43,424 nt of DNA from CAKSNH01 sp964422725 (lineage in GTDB: Bacteria > Bacillota > Clostridia > UBA1381), in NCBI GenBank assembly GCA_964422725.1, contig CAYRCC010000019.1, positions 1-43,424 of the forward strand, read 5' to 3'. This document shows positions 1 through 8,348 of the stretch, in pieces (positions within the stretch are counted from its first letter, which is position 1; every line of letters begins with the position of its first letter). The notes beneath the pieces were generated by a model. That model was not told where the DNA came from, searched no databases, and saw only the letters and a list, made by a program, of their open reading frames with translations. The position numbers and the translations under genes are program-made.

Positions 1-19
1 CGTCCGCAGACGACGAAAC
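1..19. repeat. Intergenic repeat, copy A (cut by window edge)
   Basis: The first bases form a small hairpin, CGTC-CGCA-GACG, followed by ACGAAAC. Positions 2-19 match positions 127-144 at 16 of 18 bases, so this is a second copy of the hairpin core of the repeat described at 114-186. It is truncated by the window start, so its full extent is unknown. Confidence 0.55.
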
Positions 20-60
20 TCCTAAGCGTTCAAGTTTTGTTCAAACTTTTTTCAATAGTA

Positions 61-107
61 TCGGAAAGATTTCCGATGCCCGAAGGGCGGTTTTGCTGTA
101 AGCAAAA
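61..107. repeat. Cluster of three perfect small hairpins
   Basis: Three perfect inverted repeats follow one another: TCGGAAA/TTTCCGA (61-76), GCCC-GAA-GGGC (78-88) and TTTTGCT-GTA-AGCAAAA (91-107). A fourth, at 123-140, belongs to the repeat at 114-186. No reading frame of note lies here. None has a T-tract, so these are not classic terminators. They lie between repeat copies A and B and are probably part of a larger mobile or structured intergenic unit. Confidence 0.6.
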
Positions 108-113
108 CTACTG

Positions 114-186
114 AAAGTTTGTCGCTGTCCGCAGACAGCGAAACCTCTTCAAAAATTTTAAGCAAAACTAATAAGTCTACACTTTG
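114..186. repeat. Intergenic repeat, copy B
   Basis: The core is a perfect hairpin, CGCTGTC-CGCA-GACAGCG (123-140), followed by an AT-rich stretch and a right end GTCTACACTTTG (175-186). The whole stretch aligns base for base, with one indel, to 33491-33562. The hairpin is kept there with a compensating U-G wobble. The right end is the inverse of the left end seen at 43371-43385. See the entry at 33459-33566. Confidence 0.75.
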
Positions 187-187
187 G

Positions 188-209
188 GCACTCTCGCAGA
201 GTGCTTTTT
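188..209 (+). terminator. Rho-independent terminator of the upstream unit
   Basis: A perfect 7-bp stem, GCACTCT (188-194) with AGAGTGC (198-204), a CGC loop and a TTTTT tract (205-209). It would end transcription entering from the left of the window, just before the yicC promoter. Confidence 0.8.
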
Positions 210-226
210 GTTATTTCTCAAAACAT

Positions 227-255
227 TTGACAGATTATATTTTATGTGCTATACT
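227..255 (+). promoter_or_regulatory. Sigma-A type promoter of the yicC operon
   Basis: TTGACA (227-232), a 17-bp spacer and TATACT (250-255). The -35 box is perfect and the -10 box differs from TATAAT at one position. It lies between the upstream terminator and the yicC start, and probably drives the long operon that follows. Confidence 0.85.
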
Positions 256-297
256 AAAATAGATAGAGTATGACATAATGTGAGGTGTAATTTACCT

Positions 298-1176
298 GTG
301 GTTAAAAGTATGACCGGTTACGGGAGAGCGGAAAAAATTATAGGCGGTAAGAAGATTTCCGTTGAGATGAAATCAGTAAATCACAGATATTCCGACTATT
401 CTGTAAAAGTGCCGCGCAACTACGGATTTTTGGAAGAACGCATAAGAGAATATGTTTCGGAGTATGTGTTTCGCGGTAAAGTGGATTTGTTTGTAAATCT
501 TGAAAGCTATGAGGAGTCAGATAAGGAAATCATTCTAAATACCGACCTTGCAAAAAGTTATATTGATGCGCTGAAAAAATTGCGTGATGAATTCGGACTT
601 AAAGACGATATTTCGGTGTCGGTTGTAGCGAAAAACAGCGAGATTTTCAAGGCGGAGCGAAAAGAAGAGGATCAGGAACAAATATGGCAGTCTGTGCGTG
701 AGGTTCTTGCAGAGGCGGTGTCGGCATTTGTTGCAATGCGCGAGCGCGAGGGTGAACGCATATATAAGGATTTGATTGAGCGCGTTGAGTATATGAAAAA
801 AATTGCGGCGGAGATTGATGAACGTTCGCCGGAAACGGTTTCGGAGTATCGGCGCAAGCTGTACGGCAAAATTAAAGAATTGCTTGACGACAGAACAGTT
901 GATGAGGGAAGATTGCTGACAGAGGTTGCGGTATTTGCCGATAAAGTGGCGGTCAATGAGGAAATCGTGCGCTTGGAAAGTCATTTTGACGAGTTTTACA
1001 ATATACTGAATTCCAATGAACCGGCAGGGCGAAAAATTGATTTTCTGATTCAGGAAATTAATCGCGAAACAAATACTATTGGTTCAAAAGCCAACGATAT
1101 AGTTATTGCTAAAAAGGTTGTTGAGCTGAAAGCCGAAATTGAAAAGCTGCGTGAGCAGATTCAAAACATTGAATAG
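298..1176 (+). CDS. yicC: YicC/YloC family endoribonuclease
   Basis: A 292-residue protein of the YicC/YloC family; the E. coli member is an endoribonuclease acting on RNA in the cytoplasm. The family signature SMTGYGRAE is at residues 4-12, and the conserved C-terminal block is present as EINRETNTIGSKAND followed by a charged helical tail. The frame is open from 280, but GTG at 298 gives the family N-terminus MVKSMTGYG and sits 10 bases after a GAGGTG ribosome site (282-287), so I chose it. It is the first gene of a block in the order also known from Bacillus (yloC-remA-gmk-rpoZ). Length is normal for the family. The exact RNA substrate cannot be told from sequence. Confidence 0.93.
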   Translation: MVKSMTGYGRAEKIIGGKKISVEMKSVNHRYSDYSVKVPRNYGFLEERIREYVSEYVFRGKVDLFVNLESYEESDKEIILNTDLAKSYIDALKKLRDEFGLKDDISVSVVAKNSEIFKAERKEEDQEQIWQSVREVLAEAVSAFVAMREREGERIYKDLIERVEYMKKIAAEIDERSPETVSEYRRKLYGKIKELLDDRTVDEGRLLTEVAVFADKVAVNEEIVRLESHFDEFYNILNSNEPAGRKIDFLIQEINRETNTIGSKANDIVIAKKVVELKAEIEKLREQIQNIE

Positions 1177-1195
1177 AAGGACTGATTTAAAAAGT

Positions 1196-1459
1196 ATGAA
1201 GCTTATTAATATTGGTTTTGGAAATATGGTGTCTGCCGGAAGGATTGTAGCAATTGTAAGTCCCGAGTCGGCACCGATTAAGAGAATTGTACGCGATGCC
1301 GATGACAAAGGTATGCTTATAAATGCTACTTATGGCAGACGTACAAGAGCGGTTATAATAACCGACAGCGAACATGTAATTTTATCGTCAATTCAGCCTG
1401 AAACGGTGGCAAATCGTTTGACGGTCGGTGACGGAACGGAGGAGGATATTGATGAATAA
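1196..1459 (+). CDS. remA: Extracellular matrix regulator RemA (DUF370)
   Basis: An 87-residue protein, the same length as Bacillus RemA, a ring-forming DNA-binding regulator that activates biofilm matrix genes. The start MKLINIGFGNMVSAGRIVAI and the basic stretch YGRRTRAVI match the family. The frame is open upstream into yicC, but ATG 1196 gives the family N-terminus. It lies 19 bases after yicC. Its stop overlaps the gmk start by 8 bases (ATGAATAA), implying coupled translation. In organisms without Bacillus-type matrix operons its targets are unknown, so its role here is inferred only in general terms. Confidence 0.93.
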   Translation: MKLINIGFGNMVSAGRIVAIVSPESAPIKRIVRDADDKGMLINATYGRRTRAVIITDSEHVILSSIQPETVANRLTVGDGTEEDIDE

Positions 1460-2057
1460 CGGACTTCTTATTGTTATGTCGGGACCGTCGGGGACGGGGA
1501 AAGGAACTGTTTGCGCGGAGCTGTTGAAAAATGAAAGTGATTTGTTTTTGTCGATTTCCGCAACATCGCGAAATATTCGAGCCGGCGAAACCGATGGTGT
1601 TACATACAATTACACTACTGCCGAAAATTTTGAAAAAATGATTGAAAACGGTTCTATGCTTGAATGGGCGGTATACAACGGCAATTATTACGGAACACCC
1701 AAAGCAACAACCGAAAGTATGCTGGCAGAAGGCAAAAATGTACTTTTGGAAATAGATGTACAGGGAGCGTTGCAGATAAAAAAGAATTTTCCGGAGGCAG
1801 TGCTCATATTCATTTTACCGCCGTCAATGGAGGAGCTTGAACGCCGATTGGTTGAGCGTGGGAGAGAGAACAGAGAGCAAATTGATGAACGCTTAAAAAC
1901 GGCTGAGTTTGAGATAGATAATGCGGTTAATTACGATTATGCCGTGGTAAACGCTAAATTGCCGGAATGTGTTGCCGCTGTTTCGGATATTATTAATGCG
2001 GAAAAATACAGTACAAAGCGAAATATAAATGAATTAATAGCAGGTTTGAAAAAGTAA
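1452..2057 (+). CDS. gmk: Guanylate kinase
   Basis: A 201-residue enzyme that phosphorylates GMP to GDP with ATP. The P-loop GPSGTGKG is at residues 11-18. The GMP-binding region contains SATSRNIRAGE and LEWAVYNGNYYGT, then LEIDVQGALQIKK and a lid segment rich in arginine (ERRLVERGRE). The start is ATG 1452, 8 bases inside the end of remA, preceded by a GGAGGA ribosome site. Longer in-frame starts lie inside remA and lack the family N-terminus. Length and motifs are normal. Confidence 0.97.
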   Translation: MNNGLLIVMSGPSGTGKGTVCAELLKNESDLFLSISATSRNIRAGETDGVTYNYTTAENFEKMIENGSMLEWAVYNGNYYGTPKATTESMLAEGKNVLLEIDVQGALQIKKNFPEAVLIFILPPSMEELERRLVERGRENREQIDERLKTAEFEIDNAVNYDYAVVNAKLPECVAAVSDIINAEKYSTKRNINELIAGLKK

Positions 2058-2073
2058 AAGGAGAGAATTTATT

Positions 2074-2343
2074 ATGAATATGACAAATCCGGGTATAAGT
2101 GAGCTTTCAAAGTGTGTTGACAGCAGATATACATTGGTTTCGATGGCTGCAAAAAGAGCCAGAATGATTGGCGAAAAAGGCGTGGGTTTGGTTCCGTGTG
2201 ACTCGAATAAAGCTGTGTCGATTGCCGTATGCGAAATTGCAAGCGGTAAAGTAAGCTATGTACGGCATAATAAAGTGAAAGCCGATTATGAAAGTGTGAA
2301 AGAGGTTGCTGAGGAAAAAGCCGCAGATGATATTGCGGAATAA
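2074..2343 (+). CDS. rpoZ: RNA polymerase omega subunit
   Basis: An 89-residue RNA polymerase omega subunit, which helps assemble the beta-prime subunit. The conserved segment SRYTLVSMAAKRARMI is at residues 20-35, followed by the family's variable C-terminal region ending in acidic residues. An AAGGAGAG ribosome site precedes ATG 2074. It follows gmk by 16 bases, as in most Firmicutes. In Bacillus the next gene would be coaBC; here it is missing and a GC-rich inverted repeat fills the short gap before priA. Confidence 0.95.
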   Translation: MNMTNPGISELSKCVDSRYTLVSMAAKRARMIGEKGVGLVPCDSNKAVSIAVCEIASGKVSYVRHNKVKADYESVKEVAEEKAADDIAE

Positions 2344-2355
2344 TCGTTTGGAAAA

Positions 2356-2384
2356 TGGGGGTGGGCTGTCAGTCTGCCCCTTAT
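2356..2384 (+). terminator. Weak GC-rich hairpin between rpoZ and priA
   Basis: A G-rich run (2357-2365) can pair with CTGCCCC (2374-2380) to form a short imperfect hairpin followed by TTATTT. The stem is short and interrupted, so it may at most reduce transcription into priA. Confidence 0.35.
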
Positions 2385-2412
2385 TTGAATTATGGCGTAT
2401 CGGAGAATGTGA

Positions 2413-4842
2413 ATGGTTGCAAGAGTTATTGTAAGTAATACATCAAAACAAGTTGATAAATTTTTTGATTATAAAATACCGCCGGAGCTTGAGGATAAAG
2501 TAAAATTCGGTATGCGTGTAATAGTACCCTTCGGCAGAGGCAACAACCAGATTGAAGGGTATGTTACGGATATAGTGTCGGACAGCAAAACGCCTAAGCT
2601 CAAAAAAATTCTTCGAGTGGTTGATGAATTTCCGGTGTTCGATGAAAAAATGTTTGAGTTAATCGAATATATGCGCGAGAAATATTTGTGCAGCTATATC
2701 GAATTGATTCATATGATAGTACCGACGGGGATTTCCGTAAAACCTGAACTGTGGGTCGAGCTGCGCGGAAATTGTGCCGGAATAAAATTGAGTGCGGTTA
2801 AGACAAATATACTCAAAATTCTTAGTGACCACAAAGGTACGTTGGAAATAAACAGGCTTTCTCAGCTTGTCGGCAGTAATGTACGGACGCATATAAACGA
2901 GCTCGAAAAAATCGGTGCTGTTTGTATGCAATATAAGGACACGCGCGAAATAGCAGACAGAACGGTGAGAATGGCTAAATTAACCAAAAGCACGGCGGAA
3001 TCGCTCGATGCGGCTGAGAAATTTTTAAAGAAAGCACCATTGCAGGCGAAAATGCTTGAGGTGCTTGCCGCCGAAGAGTACATTTCCATTTCTGATTTGG
3101 TGCAGATTTCCGGCGGTTCATATAATACGGTTCAGTCACTTGAAAAGAAAGGCTTTTTAACATTTGAAACACATATTGTCGACAGAAATGTTTTATACAA
3201 CAAACAAATTGAACGTTCAGCGCCGCCTGTGCTGACGGCTGAACAGGAGAGTGTGCTGACTGAAATATCAAACTCGCAAAACCGTGAATTTCTGCTCCAT
3301 GGTGTTACCGGCAGCGGCAAAACCGAGGTGTATATGCGATTAATAGAAAAGGTGCTGTCAGAGGGTAAATCGGCGATTATGCTTGTTCCGGAAATAGCCC
3401 TGACTCCGCAGACAGTTGCACGGTTTGTGTCGCGTTTCGGTGAAAATGTTGCGGTGTTTCACAGCGGCTTGTCGATGGGCGAGAGATATGATGAATGGAA
3501 AAAAATGAGGAGCGGAAAAGCAAGTATAGCGGTAGGGGCGAGGTCGGCGGTGTTTGCACCGTTTGAAAATATCGGTATTATAGTTATGGACGAGGAACAC
3601 GAGCAGTCTTACAAATCCGAAACGGTGCCGAGGTATCACACAAGGGAGGTGGCGCGTTACAGAGCTAAACAGCATAATGCACTGTTGGTTATGGCCTCGG
3701 CAACTCCGGCGATGGAGTCGTATTACGAGGCGCGCAAGGGTGATTTTACATTGCTCACTATGTCGCACAGAGCAAACCGCGGCGCAATGCCTAAGACTGA
3801 GATTGTGGATATGCGTACAGAGTTGGAACAGGGAAATAAGTCTATTTTCAGCCGCAGACTGAAAAGTGAAATAGAGAAAAATATTGCAAGAGGAGAACAA
3901 ACAATACTCTTTCTTAACAGACGAGGATTTTCGACGTTTGTATCCTGCCGGAGCTGCGGTTTTGTGGCAAAATGCCCAAACTGCAATATATCGCTTACCT
4001 ATCACAGCTATTCCGACGAGTTAAAATGTCATTACTGCGGATATACTATTGATAATTATAAAATTTGTCCGCAATGCTCAAGCGAGTATATAAGATATTT
4101 CGGAGGCGGTACTCAGAAAGTCGAGCAAGAGGTGAAAAGACTTTTCCCGACAGCCGGTGTACTCAGAATGGACGTGGATACTACAGGCAGGAAAATGGCT
4201 CACGAAAAGATACTTTCGAGCTTTGAAAAAAATAAAACAGATATACTGATAGGTACACAGATGGTCAGCAAAGGACTTGATTTTGAAAATGTTACATTAG
4301 TCGGCGTAATTTCCGCCGATACGATGCTTAATATTGATGATTTCAGAAGCAGTGAGAGAACGTTTTCACTGCTTGAACAGGTTGCCGGACGTGCCGGACG
4401 TGCAAGTAAGCCGGGACGTGCCGTCATACAGACGTACAACCCCGACAACGATGCAATAAAAATGATGCAAAGACACGATTATGTTGGTTTTTACAAATGT
4501 GAAATGCGAATGAGAATGGCGATGTGGTATCCGCCGTTTTGCGAGCTTGTAAGCATACTTATCACCGGTAACGGCGAGGGTATAGTTCAGCAGGCGGCGA
4601 AATATATACGAAAGCATTTGGCGGCACTTGACGTTTTGGAGCAAAAGGTGCAGATTTTAGGGCCGGTTCCGGCATCAATTTCAAAAATCAAGAACAAGTT
4701 CCGATGGCGGATTATTATAAAATGTGAGAGTGCAGACGCAATAAGTCCGGTTTTGACAGAGGCGGTCAATGCGTGTTATAATAATAAAAGTTATGAGCGG
4801 ATTTCGGTTGTGATAGATAAAAATCCGAACAGTATGTATTAA
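2413..4842 (+). CDS. priA: Primosomal protein N' (replication restart helicase PriA)
   Basis: An 809-residue superfamily 2 DNA helicase that reloads the replisome at stalled forks. The N-terminal DNA-binding region starts MVARVIVSN. Walker A is GVTGSGKTE at residues 297-305, and the DEEH Walker B box is at 393-396. The two zinc sites use eight cysteines: 512, 515, 521, 524, 538, 541, 551 and 554. Motifs V and VI appear as GTQMVSKGLDFENV and EQVAGRAGRA. Length is slightly above Bacillus PriA. It lies between rpoZ and def; the neighbour coaBC, often found here in Firmicutes, is absent. The last 100 bases contain a good promoter for def. Confidence 0.97.
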   Translation: MVARVIVSNTSKQVDKFFDYKIPPELEDKVKFGMRVIVPFGRGNNQIEGYVTDIVSDSKTPKLKKILRVVDEFPVFDEKMFELIEYMREKYLCSYIELIHMIVPTGISVKPELWVELRGNCAGIKLSAVKTNILKILSDHKGTLEINRLSQLVGSNVRTHINELEKIGAVCMQYKDTREIADRTVRMAKLTKSTAESLDAAEKFLKKAPLQAKMLEVLAAEEYISISDLVQISGGSYNTVQSLEKKGFLTFETHIVDRNVLYNKQIERSAPPVLTAEQESVLTEISNSQNREFLLHGVTGSGKTEVYMRLIEKVLSEGKSAIMLVPEIALTPQTVARFVSRFGENVAVFHSGLSMGERYDEWKKMRSGKASIAVGARSAVFAPFENIGIIVMDEEHEQSYKSETVPRYHTREVARYRAKQHNALLVMASATPAMESYYEARKGDFTLLTMSHRANRGAMPKTEIVDMRTELEQGNKSIFSRRLKSEIEKNIARGEQTILFLNRRGFSTFVSCRSCGFVAKCPNCNISLTYHSYSDELKCHYCGYTIDNYKICPQCSSEYIRYFGGGTQKVEQEVKRLFPTAGVLRMDVDTTGRKMAHEKILSSFEKNKTDILIGTQMVSKGLDFENVTLVGVISADTMLNIDDFRSSERTFSLLEQVAGRAGRASKPGRAVIQTYNPDNDAIKMMQRHDYVGFYKCEMRMRMAMWYPPFCELVSILITGNGEGIVQQAAKYIRKHLAALDVLEQKVQILGPVPASISKIKNKFRWRIIIKCESADAISPVLTEAVNACYNNKSYERISVVIDKNPNSMY
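4753..4782 (+). promoter_or_regulatory. Internal promoter for def-fmt inside priA
   Basis: TTGACA (4753-4758), an 18-bp spacer and TATAAT (4777-4782), both boxes perfect, inside the last codons of priA. The predicted start point is about 65 bases before the def ATG. It would let def, fmt and the genes behind them be made apart from priA. The boxes also encode protein, so chance cannot be excluded. Confidence 0.6.
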
Positions 4843-4856
4843 TATGGAGGAAAACA

Positions 4857-5312
4857 ATGGCTATAAGAACAGTAAGAAAAAAAGGTGACGAAATTTTAAA
4901 TAAAGTATGTAAGCCGGTGAAAAATTTTGACAATAAGCTTGCCGTACTTTTGGACGATATGTACGATACTATGGTTGAGTATAACGGCGTGGGACTTGCC
5001 GCGCCTCAGGTAGGTATACTGAAAAGAGTGGTTGTGATTGATACTGACGATGAACGTATAGAGCTTATTAACCCCGAAATAATTTTTAAAAGCGGTGTAC
5101 AGGTAGGCTCGGAAGGTTGTTTGAGTGTACCGGGCGTGTTCGGTGAGGTTGAAAGACCGATGGTTGTGACGGTGCGTGCGCAGGACAGAAACGGAAAGTT
5201 TTTTGAAAAGACAGGCAGAGAACTGTTGGCAAGAGCTTTTTGCCACGAAATCGAGCACCTTGACGGGAAATTATTTTTGGAAAGAGTTACAAAGTTTTTG
5301 GAACAGGATTAA
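4857..5312 (+). CDS. def: Peptide deformylase
   Basis: A 151-residue metalloenzyme that removes the formyl group from the first methionine of new proteins. All three family motifs are present: GVGLAAPQVG (residues 44-53), EGCLS (86-90, metal ligand C88) and HEIEHLDG (130-137, ligands H130 and H134, catalytic E131). It starts at ATG 4857 with GGAGG seven bases upstream, and is followed 16 bases later by fmt, which adds the formyl group this enzyme removes. The length fits the shorter type 1/3 deformylases common in Clostridia. Confidence 0.97.
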   Translation: MAIRTVRKKGDEILNKVCKPVKNFDNKLAVLLDDMYDTMVEYNGVGLAAPQVGILKRVVVIDTDDERIELINPEIIFKSGVQVGSEGCLSVPGVFGEVERPMVVTVRAQDRNGKFFEKTGRELLARAFCHEIEHLDGKLFLERVTKFLEQD

Positions 5313-5328
5313 GTGAGGGTATAATTGT

Positions 5329-6264
5329 ATGAACATTTTATTTATGGGTACGCCTGATTTTGCACTTGAGGCGATAAAGGCACTTAATGAGTCAAAACAC
5401 AATATCGTGGCTGCGGTAACCCAGCCGGATAAGCCTAAGGGCCGCGGACACAAAACAGTTGCGCCGCCTGTGAAGGAGTATGCACTTGAACACGGCATAC
5501 CGGTTTTTCAGCCGGAAACCTTGAAAAACGGTGAGCTCAACGATGTGCTTAACGAATATAAGCCGGATATAATAGTGGTGGCGGCATACGGAAAAATTCT
5601 GCCGAATTATGTGATTGATTATCCGAAATACGGCTGTATTAACATACACGCTTCACTTCTGCCTAAATACAGAGGTGCGGCACCGATACAGCACAGTATT
5701 TTGAACGGCGATGAAAAAACAGGTATTTCCATAATGCAGATGGATTACGGACTCGATACCGGAGATATACTGTTGGTGACGGAAACGCCGATTAAAAAGT
5801 ACGAAACGTCGGGAGAACTGTTTGACAGGCTTGCACTGCTTGGCGGTGAGTCGGTTTTGGTGGCTTTGGATATTATAGAGGACGGCAAAGCGGTAAGAAC
5901 TCCTCAGGGCAGTGATTTTACTTATGCATCTATGATAAACAAGCAAATGGGCAGAATAGACTGGTCAAAAAGCGCAGGAGAGATAAGCTGTCTGATATGC
6001 GCGATGAACCCGTGGCCTATGGCATACACCGAATATAAAGGCGAAACTATGAAAATTATAGAAGCGGTAATTGTCAATGAAAAGTATAGCGGTGAATGTG
6101 GCGAGGTGATTGGTTATCAAAAGGGAAAGGGACTTTTGGTTAAGTGTGCGGACACCGCTGTTGCGGTGACAAAGGTACAGTTTACGGGCGGCAAGAAAAT
6201 GCCGGTTGAAGACTATATGCGCGGACACAGTATAGAAAGCGGAGTTGTTCTGGGAAAGGAATAG
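5329..6264 (+). CDS. fmt: Methionyl-tRNA formyltransferase
   Basis: A 311-residue enzyme that formylates initiator Met-tRNA with 10-formyl-tetrahydrofolate. The N-terminus MNILFMGTPDFA and the hydrolase-fold motif HASLLPKYRGAAPI (107-120) are typical. The catalytic triad N105, H107 and D143 lines up with N106, H108 and D144 of E. coli. The C-terminal domain, from about residue 205, is the tRNA-binding barrel. It pairs with def upstream. Its formyl donor could be supplied by Fhs, encoded at 35881-37551 in this window. Confidence 0.97.
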   Translation: MNILFMGTPDFALEAIKALNESKHNIVAAVTQPDKPKGRGHKTVAPPVKEYALEHGIPVFQPETLKNGELNDVLNEYKPDIIVVAAYGKILPNYVIDYPKYGCINIHASLLPKYRGAAPIQHSILNGDEKTGISIMQMDYGLDTGDILLVTETPIKKYETSGELFDRLALLGGESVLVALDIIEDGKAVRTPQGSDFTYASMINKQMGRIDWSKSAGEISCLICAMNPWPMAYTEYKGETMKIIEAVIVNEKYSGECGEVIGYQKGKGLLVKCADTAVAVTKVQFTGGKKMPVEDYMRGHSIESGVVLGKE

Positions 6265-6275
6265 GGTGATTTTTT

Positions 6276-6986
6276 ATGTACGGCTACAGATACGGAATGT
6301 ACGGAATTGATACCACATATGTATTGGTTATAGCGGCATTTATACTGACACTTATTGCCTCATACGGAGTGAAAATGACATTTTCGCGTTACAACAAGGT
6401 GCGCAATGTGCGCGGAATGACAGGTGCGGATGCCGCAAGGCTTATTCTTGATAGGAACGGTCTGTCGCATATAAGAGTTGAACACATAAGCGGAAGTCTT
6501 ACCGACCATTTTGATCCGAGAGCAAATGTGATACGTCTTTCGGACAGTACGTATTCGTCGGATTCGGTTGCGGCAGTCGGAGTCGCGGCGCACGAGGCGG
6601 GACACGCTGTACAGCACGCTGTAGGGTATGCGCCGATTAAAGTGAGAAATTCCATTATTCCTATTGTAAATATAGGGTCGGGACTGTCAATGCCGGTGTT
6701 TTTAATAGGATTGGCACTTGGCAGTTTTAATCTTGCTATTGTCGGAGTGATTTTGTTTTCCGCAACACTGTTGTTTCAGGTGGTAACTCTGCCGGTTGAG
6801 TTTAATGCAAGCCGTCGTGCACTTAGAATACTCGATGAGAGCAATATGCTGTATGATGATGAAGTAAAGAAAGCGAGAAAAGTTTTGACGGCGGCGGCGC
6901 TTACCTATGTTGCCGCGGTTGCCTCAACGGCACTGCAATTGCTGCGTTTGGTTTTGCTTGCCGGAAAGAACAGACGAAACGACTGA
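6276..6986 (+). CDS. Membrane zinc metallopeptidase, YugP type (Zn_peptidase_2)
   Basis: A 236-residue membrane protein with the zinc protease motif HEAGH at residues 106-110; E175, in the segment PVEFNASRRAL, is the likely third zinc ligand. A membrane segment lies at about 14-34 and two or three more at about 125-170 and 205-230. Family members resemble YugP of Bacillus, whose substrates are poorly known. It lies 11 bases after fmt and 22 bases before rsmB, a position I associate with Clostridia. The start is ATG 6276, so the Tyr/Gly-rich N-terminus (MYGYRYGMYG) is part of the protein. Confidence 0.85.
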   Translation: MYGYRYGMYGIDTTYVLVIAAFILTLIASYGVKMTFSRYNKVRNVRGMTGADAARLILDRNGLSHIRVEHISGSLTDHFDPRANVIRLSDSTYSSDSVAAVGVAAHEAGHAVQHAVGYAPIKVRNSIIPIVNIGSGLSMPVFLIGLALGSFNLAIVGVILFSATLLFQVVTLPVEFNASRRALRILDESNMLYDDEVKKARKVLTAAALTYVAAVASTALQLLRLVLLAGKNRRND

Positions 6987-7008
6987 TTTTCAGAGAGGAG
7001 CTTGGTTA

Positions 7009-8343
7009 GTGGTTAATCCGAGAGAAATTGCACTGCTTGCACTGTATGAAATTGAATATAACGGTGCGTATTCCAATATGGCGGTTAAGTCGGAACTGAC
7101 AAAAAATGCCGGTATACCGCCGGCGGATAAGAGTCTTATGACGGCGTTGGTTTACGGTACGGTGAAAAGAAAGATTACACTCGATTATGTTATAAAGAAA
7201 TATTCATCGATAAAGATGAAAAAAATATCCAAGTATATATTGCTTATATTAAGGCTTGGCATATTTCAGCTTATGTTTATGAACAAAATACCGGAGTCGG
7301 CGGCTGTGAACGAATGTGTAAAACTCGCGAAAAGGTACGGACACCGCTCATCGGCAGGTTTCGTAAACGCCGTACTCCGTTCGGTTATAAACGGCAGGAC
7401 TGATTTGCGGTATCCGAAAGAGCGGACGGAGTTTTTGTCGGTAAAGTATTCATATCCGATTGAGTTGGCGAAAAAGTGGAGCGGTGATTTCGGAGATGCT
7501 TTTTGTGAGGAGCTGTTCAAAGCGATGAACGGTGAACCAAAAATGTCACTTCGCATAAACAGATTGAAAACAGATTGCGACAGCGTGTGCGCTGCGCTTG
7601 AGAAGTGCGGCGTAAAAACACACAAAAGCGGTGTGTACGACAATTTGATATACACAGACGGATTTGATGTAGCAGCATCGCCGCTTTACAGGGACGGCTG
7701 TTTTACGGCACAGGACATTGCCGCGGCAACGGCAGGCTATGTGCTGGCACCGGAATCGGGAATGACGGTTATGGATCTTTGCGCGGCACCGGGCGGTAAA
7801 AGCACGCATATTGCGGAAATTATGGATAATAAAGGAAGAATAATTGCGTTTGATGTGCATCAGCATAAAATAGAGTTGATTAATGCAAACGCAAAAAGAC
7901 TCGGAGTTGATATAATAGAGGGTATATGTGCCGACAGTACCCAATATATGAAAGAATATGCTGAGTGCGCGGACAGAGTACTTGCGGACGTACCGTGTTC
8001 GGGAACGGGTATTATATGTCGTAAAGCGGATATAAAGTATAAGTACGAGCCTGTTCCGAAAGAAATTCAGTATGCGGTGCTTGAAAACGGAGCACGGTAT
8101 TTAAAAAACGGCGGAGAAATTGTTTATAGTACGTGCAGTATAAACAGGGAAGAAAACGAGGAGATAGCGGAGAAATTTTTGTCGGAGCATAAAGAGTTTG
8201 CAGCGGTGGATTTTTTTGAACTTCTGCCGGAAAGTCTGCGAAAAGAAACGGCACATAACGGATATATTACGTTTTATCCGAATGTTGACGGTGTTGACGG
8301 ATTTTTTATCGCTAAATTCAGAAAACGTATGCGGGAGGAATAA
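7009..8343 (+). CDS. rsmB: 16S rRNA m5C967 methyltransferase RsmB
   Basis: A 444-residue methyltransferase that makes 5-methylcytosine at position 967 (E. coli numbering) of 16S rRNA. The N-terminal 140 residues form the NusB-like domain. The SAM-binding loop is CAAPGGKS from residue 258. The two catalytic cysteines are C330 (DVPCSGTG) and C376 (YSTCSINREEN). The frame is open from 6907, inside the preceding gene, but GTG 7009 gives MVNPREIALLALYEIE and sits 8 bases after GAGAGGAG, so I chose it. rlmN follows after 5 bases. Confidence 0.95.
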   Translation: MVNPREIALLALYEIEYNGAYSNMAVKSELTKNAGIPPADKSLMTALVYGTVKRKITLDYVIKKYSSIKMKKISKYILLILRLGIFQLMFMNKIPESAAVNECVKLAKRYGHRSSAGFVNAVLRSVINGRTDLRYPKERTEFLSVKYSYPIELAKKWSGDFGDAFCEELFKAMNGEPKMSLRINRLKTDCDSVCAALEKCGVKTHKSGVYDNLIYTDGFDVAASPLYRDGCFTAQDIAAATAGYVLAPESGMTVMDLCAAPGGKSTHIAEIMDNKGRIIAFDVHQHKIELINANAKRLGVDIIEGICADSTQYMKEYAECADRVLADVPCSGTGIICRKADIKYKYEPVPKEIQYAVLENGARYLKNGGEIVYSTCSINREENEEIAEKFLSEHKEFAAVDFFELLPESLRKETAHNGYITFYPNVDGVDGFFIAKFRKRMREE

Positions 8344-8348
8344 TTAGT

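Noticed and set aside
3358..4005. A 215-residue minus-strand open frame inside priA
   Set aside because: It lies opposite the helicase and zinc region of PriA, with a shadow-like composition and no supporting signals.
5317..5322. TATAAT just before fmt as a promoter
   Set aside because: It lies only a few bases from the fmt start codon, so the transcript would lack a ribosome site; the -35 match (TTGGAA) is poor.
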